Below are positions 59,942 through 64,000 of a stretch of 64,000 bases of DNA, piece after piece; the first letter of the stretch is position 1, and every line of letters starts with the position of its first letter. Source of the DNA: Arthrobacter sp. Soc17.1.1.1 (lineage in GTDB: Bacteria > Actinomycetota > Actinomycetes > Actinomycetales > Micrococcaceae). Location: the NCBI RefSeq assembly GCF_036867195.1, contig NZ_JBAJII010000001.1, positions 3,534,001 through 3,598,000 on the forward strand, read 5' to 3'. The notes beneath the pieces are model-generated. The model did not search any database and was not told the DNA's origin. It saw nothing but the letters and a program-made list of their open reading frames with translations. The translations under genes were made by a program, and so were the position numbers.

Positions 59942-62707
59942 CTACTGATTCTGGAAGTTGATGGTTTGCAACTGCCGGCGTGAGGTCACGCTCAGCTTCC
60001 GGAACACTTTGCGTAGGTGGTAGTCCACCGTATTGGAGCTGACGAAGAGTTGGACTGCGATGTCGCCGTTTGTATGGCCCGCGGCCGCGAGTCGCGCAAC
60101 CGACAGTTCCTGAGCGGTCAGCGTCGTCGCGGGCACTGCGGGATTCTTGTCGCGGACCTCTCCAAGGGATGCGAGTTCCCGTCGTGCTCGTTCGGACCAG
60201 AGTGGTGCTCCTAGCCGTTGGAAGGTCATCAGCGCTTCGGACAGGTGTCTGGCGGCAGCACCTCGTCGGCGTCGACGTCGGAGCCATTCACCGTAGAGCA
60301 AGTGGGTGCGGGCTGCGTCCATCTCGACTGCTGGGCCTGTCAGTAGCTCGAGGGCCCGTTCGAAATGCTCGGCCGGATCCTGTTCATCGATGTGAGCGAG
60401 GCTGCGCTCAACAAGCCCTTCAGCCCATCTGCTGTTGTGGTTGTTTGTCTGAAGATCTTGAAGGAGGATTGCTGCTGCCGAATGGTCACCAGTTCGTGCT
60501 GCACATTCGATGAGGTCCGCGAGGTAGAGCCTGCCTGTGAAAAAGGGGTCCTCGTACCGCACCCGTCGTCCCGCGTCCCACGCCTCGCTGTATCGGCCCT
60601 GGGCGGCCCGTAGCAGCATGATGGCAATGAAGCGTGATGCGACGCTCATGCCGTACCCGTAGACCCGTGTTTCATGGTCGAGATCATCCTCTTCGAGAAC
60701 GGATTCGTCCCCTCGCCATCCTCGAAGGACAGGGAGGGAGGTCACCATGTCGGACCATACCTTCGGAAGGTCCATGAGCGCGATGATGTCCGCGGCACGT
60801 TGAAGTCGTTCCTGGCCGACGAGGACCCTGCCCTGTTGCATATCGAAGTACGCACCGAGCAGGAGCACGCGGCACAGGACGAGGACAGCGCCGTGTTTCC
60901 GCGCAATGGCTTCGGATCGGCGGATGACGGCGTCGCGGGACGCCGGATCGCCCATGAGGCACGCGGCATAGGCAATGCTCGCGCAGGCTTGCAACACCTG
61001 ATCCTCATGCGTCTCGGGTGCCTGCATCCGGTCAATGACGGCGTCGACGAGAGGTGCAGCGACCGCTCGGCCGTCGATGAGAAGGGTGCTCAGGGCTGTC
61101 AGGGCTTCCGTCAGGAGGTCCGGGGTTGGATTCGATGCGCAGATGAGGCGCGTCTCTTCTGCGATTTCTCGCGAGCTGGTTCCCTGAACCATGTCATCTG
61201 CCTGGACGAGGGCCCAGTAGGAGGTGGCGATGGCATGTTTCGCCCGCGTGGGATCCAGGGTCCGGAAAAGCCGTGCCGCAGTGAGCAACCGCAGTGGACG
61301 GTGGACGTAGATCGGCCCTCGGACGGGGTCGAGAGTGTCGAGGTCGCATCGGGCCATGAACAATCGCCCTTTGCCCAGGTCGTCGAGCTGGTCAGTATCC
61401 AGCACCGCGATGAGCGCTCCTGCCTGGGCGGTGGCGCCGGCCGCGATCGCTGATTCAGCAGCTGCCAGCAGGCGATGATGCTTGGAGTGGGCGGTGGAGG
61501 TCAGGGCAGCTGATCGCATGAGCAGGTTCATCCGGGAGGCATATCCTCCGCGTGCCGTCGCGAGGTCAGCTGCTCTCTCCAACGCCTGGGCGACGTCGTC
61601 ATCGACTCCGATGGTTGCAGCCGCACGGTGGGTAACGGCTCGGTAGGTGTCCCCTCGTAGTTCGGCGACCTTGGCGAAGTGTTCATGCACCACGCGTACG
61701 TCATGATTGGGTGCGCCGTTGTAGAGGGCTGAGCGGACCAGTGGGTGACGGAACCGCACCGTGCTCTCCACACGCACAAGTCCTGCTACTTCTGCTGCGC
61801 GTGAGGCGTTCTCGGGAAGCCCCAAAGATCGCGCGGAGGCGGTGATGGCATCAAGATTGCCGTCTGGCTCCGCGGCAGCGGCCAGCAGCCATGTCTGGGC
61901 GTCCTGCGGCAACTGGCTGCTTTGCTGCAGGTAATGCGCTTCCAGGTGTTGACCGAGCGGCATCGGTTCTGGCAGCAGTGCCTCGCCGCGCAATTGCTTC
62001 GCGGTCAGGTCCGAGGCCAGATCCACCAGGGCCAGCGGGTTTCCACCCGTTGCGTCGATGATGGTCTCCGCGACCTTGGGGCTGAGCTTCTGCCGGGATG
62101 TCGCGGTGAGCAGCTTGTGAGCATCCTCGCGCTTCAAACCGGGCAGTGTGTACGAAGGGAAATCGGTGAGGACCGTGGAACTGAAGGTGCCTGTGCGGAT
62201 GGCGAAGATCAGGGTGATGCGGTCAGCCAGAAGTCGGCGTCCGACGAAAGCCAGCGCCTGGAGGGATTCCGGGTCGATCCATTGGGCGTCATCGATGAAA
62301 TAGATCAGGGCATCTTGCCGGGCCAGTCGTCCGAGGAAGTTCAGGAGCCCGAGCCCGATCAGGGATTTGGTCGGCGGTGGAGCGTCGCGCAGCCCACAAG
62401 CAACCAGGAGGGCTGACTGCTGGGCTTCCACCAGGTCCTCGAGGACAGACCGGTGGGCGAGTACCAGGCGCTGCAAAGCGCCGTATGGCAGATCAGCTTC
62501 AGATTCGATGCCGACCGTGTGCAGTGTTCTCAGGTGCGGGTTCTCGGCCAGAACAGTCGAGACGAAGAAGGTCTTGCCCACTCCTGCGTCTCCCTGGAGT
62601 ACCGCGGCTGATCCCCGCCCTTCCTCGGCTGAGTGAATCAGGGCCATGAGCCAGCCCCGGTCTTCGGATCGTCCTATGAGGTCACGCAGCGGCTCATTCG
62701 TCGTCAT
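59942..62707 (-). CDS. LuxR-family ATPase regulator (LAL type)
   Basis: A 921-residue signal-transduction ATPase. The Walker A is QGDAGVGKTFF (39-46), the Walker B is LIYFIDDAQWIDPESLQALA (near 140), and LPGLKREDAHKLL follows. A long alpha-helical TPR-like middle covers about 300-840. The C-terminal LuxR helix-turn-helix is LTAQELSVARLAAAGHTNGD, TVDYHLRKVFRKLSV. Large LuxR-type (LAL/MalT-like) proteins activate nearby catabolic or secondary-metabolite genes on ligand binding. Target and ligand are not evident here. Confidence 0.9.
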   Translation of the reverse strand: MTTNEPLRDLIGRSEDRGWLMALIHSAEEGRGSAAVLQGDAGVGKTFFVSTVLAENPHLRTLHTVGIESEADLPYGALQRLVLAHRSVLEDLVEAQQSALLVACGLRDAPPPTKSLIGLGLLNFLGRLARQDALIYFIDDAQWIDPESLQALAFVGRRLLADRITLIFAIRTGTFSSTVLTDFPSYTLPGLKREDAHKLLTATSRQKLSPKVAETIIDATGGNPLALVDLASDLTAKQLRGEALLPEPMPLGQHLEAHYLQQSSQLPQDAQTWLLAAAAEPDGNLDAITASARSLGLPENASRAAEVAGLVRVESTVRFRHPLVRSALYNGAPNHDVRVVHEHFAKVAELRGDTYRAVTHRAAATIGVDDDVAQALERAADLATARGGYASRMNLLMRSAALTSTAHSKHHRLLAAAESAIAAGATAQAGALIAVLDTDQLDDLGKGRLFMARCDLDTLDPVRGPIYVHRPLRLLTAARLFRTLDPTRAKHAIATSYWALVQADDMVQGTSSREIAEETRLICASNPTPDLLTEALTALSTLLIDGRAVAAPLVDAVIDRMQAPETHEDQVLQACASIAYAACLMGDPASRDAVIRRSEAIARKHGAVLVLCRVLLLGAYFDMQQGRVLVGQERLQRAADIIALMDLPKVWSDMVTSLPVLRGWRGDESVLEEDDLDHETRVYGYGMSVASRFIAIMLLRAAQGRYSEAWDAGRRVRYEDPFFTGRLYLADLIECAARTGDHSAAAILLQDLQTNNHNSRWAEGLVERSLAHIDEQDPAEHFERALELLTGPAVEMDAARTHLLYGEWLRRRRRRGAAARHLSEALMTFQRLGAPLWSERARRELASLGEVRDKNPAVPATTLTAQELSVARLAAAGHTNGDIAVQLFVSSNTVDYHLRKVFRKLSVTSRRQLQTINFQNQ

Positions 62708-62898
62708 GATTTCCGATTCCTGAGACCTGACAGGGGCGGTCGGAAAAATGATAACAAGCGTTATGGAAGGTGTGAAGGGAGCACTTCCATCGAGGTGCCC
62801 GCATCCACGATCCGGGGCTCAGCGGATGCGGGCACGAACCGCCGTGGTTCAGAGCTGACCGGGGCGTGGGCGGCCGTGCATGGATGGCCGGAGTCCGG

Positions 62899-63366
62899 TC
62901 ACCACAGCTCGTCGTTGTAGGGCCGGCTCCACAGGACGACGGAGAGGGTGACTGCTTTGAACCACGCGTGGTACATCGCATCGACCTCTTCAGCACTTGC
63001 CTCACTGTTGGTGAGGAACCCGCGGATGGTCATGGTGATCGGGACGATGAGCGCGGTCAGGTGCCTCAGGGGGATGTAGGTGGCAGTGGAGGTGACGCCG
63101 TCGGTGGTGTTCTTGCCGGTGGGGTGGTGACGGCGTCCGATCTCTTCCTGGTAGGCGAGCCATGTCTGGTCGTAGGTACGGTTGCAGACATCATCGATCC
63201 ACTGACCGAATCGTTGCCGGACGGCGGCCAGATAGTGCGGGTCCGGAGCGCCGTCGGCGCCTGCGAACGTGGCGACGAGATGCGGGTTCGCGCCGACGAA
63301 CCCGTACCAGACGTCGAGGATCCCCTCGGTCTGCGGGATGAGGGGTCCTGCGCGGCACGGACGGGA
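62899..63366 (-). pseudogene. 5'-truncated protoglobin gene
   Basis: An open minus-strand frame of 155 codons without a start codon encodes the C-terminal three quarters of a protoglobin: AGPLIPQTEGILDVWYGFVG, RFGQWIDDVCNRTYDQTWLA, EIGRRHHPTGKNTTDGV (proximal-His region), YIPLRHLTALIVPITMTIRG, MYHAWFKAVTLSVVLWSRPY. A stop codon (TGA at 63369-63367) cuts the frame where about 40-50 N-terminal residues should be. The neighbouring hydrolase gene begins its stop 64 bases further on. It is a remnant or a frameshifted gene; the heme domain itself is intact in sequence. Confidence 0.7.
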
Positions 63367-63432
63367 TCAGGGCTGACTTTCCATGCCGCGCAGAACAGTG
63401 GGTGACGGCGTCAAGGCCGGTGAGGCGTCCGG

Positions 63433-64000
63433 CTACTTCGAGGCCTGGGTGATCATGTCGATGACGGCGTCGGGCTTACTGAGCATGGGCACGTGTGAGG
63501 TGTCGACCTCGACAGTCGTGGCGTTGGCTCGGGCGGCCATGGCGCGCTCCGCCTCCGGGGGGATGATGCGGTCCTGCGAGGCGACCATGTACCAGCTGGG
63601 GATGGTCTTCCATGCGGGCTCACCGGAGGGGGTGACGAGGGACGCGAAGGCTGCCGGACGCTGGGAGGCGGCCATGAAGGCGGCCGTCTTCGTCGGCAGA
63701 TCCTGGGCGAAGAGCTCGGGGAATGCTGCCGGGTCGATGTAGGCGTCGGCGTCACCAGCGCTGGCTCCGGGGAAGGGCCGGATGACGAGGTTGTCGACGA
63801 CGTCGGTGTGTCCTCCTCCCAGCGCGTTCGCTGCCTGGACCGTTTCGCCTTCGTCCACTGCGTAGGCGGCGATATAGACGAGTGACTTCACGTTGGGATT
63901 GCCGGTTGCAGCGTTGGTGATCAGCGCACCGCCGTAGGAGTGTCCGACGAGGACGACGGGGCCTTCGATGGTGGTGAGGAAGTCGCGCAGGTACTGGCTG
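63433..64000 (-). CDS. Alpha/beta hydrolase (5' end outside window)
   Basis: The visible 188 residues contain the nucleophile elbow GHSYGGALIT, KSLVYIAAYAVDEGE, IPSWYMVASQDRIIPP with the acidic residue, and VDTSHVPMLSKPDAV with the catalytic His. This is the MhpC/EstC-like group of small soluble hydrolases often induced by oxidative or solvent stress. The gene continues past the window edge. It would lie upstream of the protoglobin remnant on the same strand. Confidence 0.85.
   Translation of the reverse strand, partial: SQYLRDFLTTIEGPVVLVGHSYGGALITNAATGNPNVKSLVYIAAYAVDEGETVQAANALGGGHTDVVDNLVIRPFPGASAGDADAYIDPAAFPELFAQDLPTKTAAFMAASQRPAAFASLVTPSGEPAWKTIPSWYMVASQDRIIPPEAERAMAARANATTVEVDTSHVPMLSKPDAVIDMITQASK

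Noticed and set aside
62866..63405. A 179-codon plus-strand ORF
   Set aside because: It is the antisense shadow of the protoglobin remnant and has no recognisable domain.

Overview
The window is high-GC DNA from an actinobacterium. Three things suggest a Micrococcaceae (Arthrobacter-like) chromosome: the protein content (CsoR/CopZ/CopA, GAF-ANTAR, DUF3105, DUF305, MpaB-type oxygenase, Pr6Pr), very compact intergenic spaces, and many apparently leaderless genes whose start codon lies 6-7 nt after a TANNNT -10 box. The genus is inference. No tRNA, rRNA, CRISPR array, transposase or integrase was found.

Layout. 1-10.8 kb: housekeeping and stress genes, comprising a partial MFS exporter, GNAT, GAF protein, a leaderless ArsR plus glyoxalase-fold pair, 2H phosphoesterase, FHA protein, aldo/keto reductase with a cysteine-free photolyase, and a divergent FAD oxidoreductase with a Rieske tail. 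10.9-17.5 kb: an IclR regulator facing a five-gene operon (GntP-type permease, class III CoA-transferase, HMG-CoA-lyase-family enzyme, 2-hydroxyacid dehydrogenase, glycerate kinase). The enzyme order predicts import of a dicarboxylate and cleavage of its CoA ester to acetyl-CoA plus hydroxypyruvate, which would be reduced and phosphorylated to 2-phosphoglycerate. Itatartarate fits as substrate. 17.7-29.8 kb: mscL, a TetR/MFS efflux divergon, prfC, TPM lipoprotein, GAF-ANTAR, DUF3105, and a copper module (DUF305, CsoR operator, csoR-copZ-copA).

29.9-38.4 kb: a LacI-regulated sugar module (ABC importer without its ATPase, two Gfo/Idh/MocA dehydrogenases, a TIM-barrel isomerase, ThuA), resembling oxidation-based (3-keto) sugar pathways. 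38.5-49.1 kb: a C4-sugar/sugar-acid cluster. It has a DhaK-DhaL kinase, RpiB-type and triosephosphate-isomerase-type isomerases, a GntR/FCD regulator, a second isomerase, a 3-hydroxyacyl-CoA-dehydrogenase-type enzyme, an SDR, a 32-residue membrane peptide, an ACS-type MFS importer, a DUF1537 kinase and an HIBADH-type dehydrogenase. A shared palindrome (TCCTATAGGA-like) precedes both operons that flank the GntR gene.

49.1-53.1 kb: a MarR/NmrA/epoxide-hydrolase divergon and an MpaB-type oxygenase. 53.4-64 kb: an accessory region, visibly lower in GC between about 55 and 59.5 kb. It carries umuD-umuC in which UmuD has lost both catalytic residues, several small membrane or unknown proteins, a gamma-glutamylcyclotransferase-fold protein, a large LuxR-family ATPase regulator, a 5'-truncated protoglobin gene absent from start-codon-based ORF calls, and a partial alpha/beta hydrolase at the edge.
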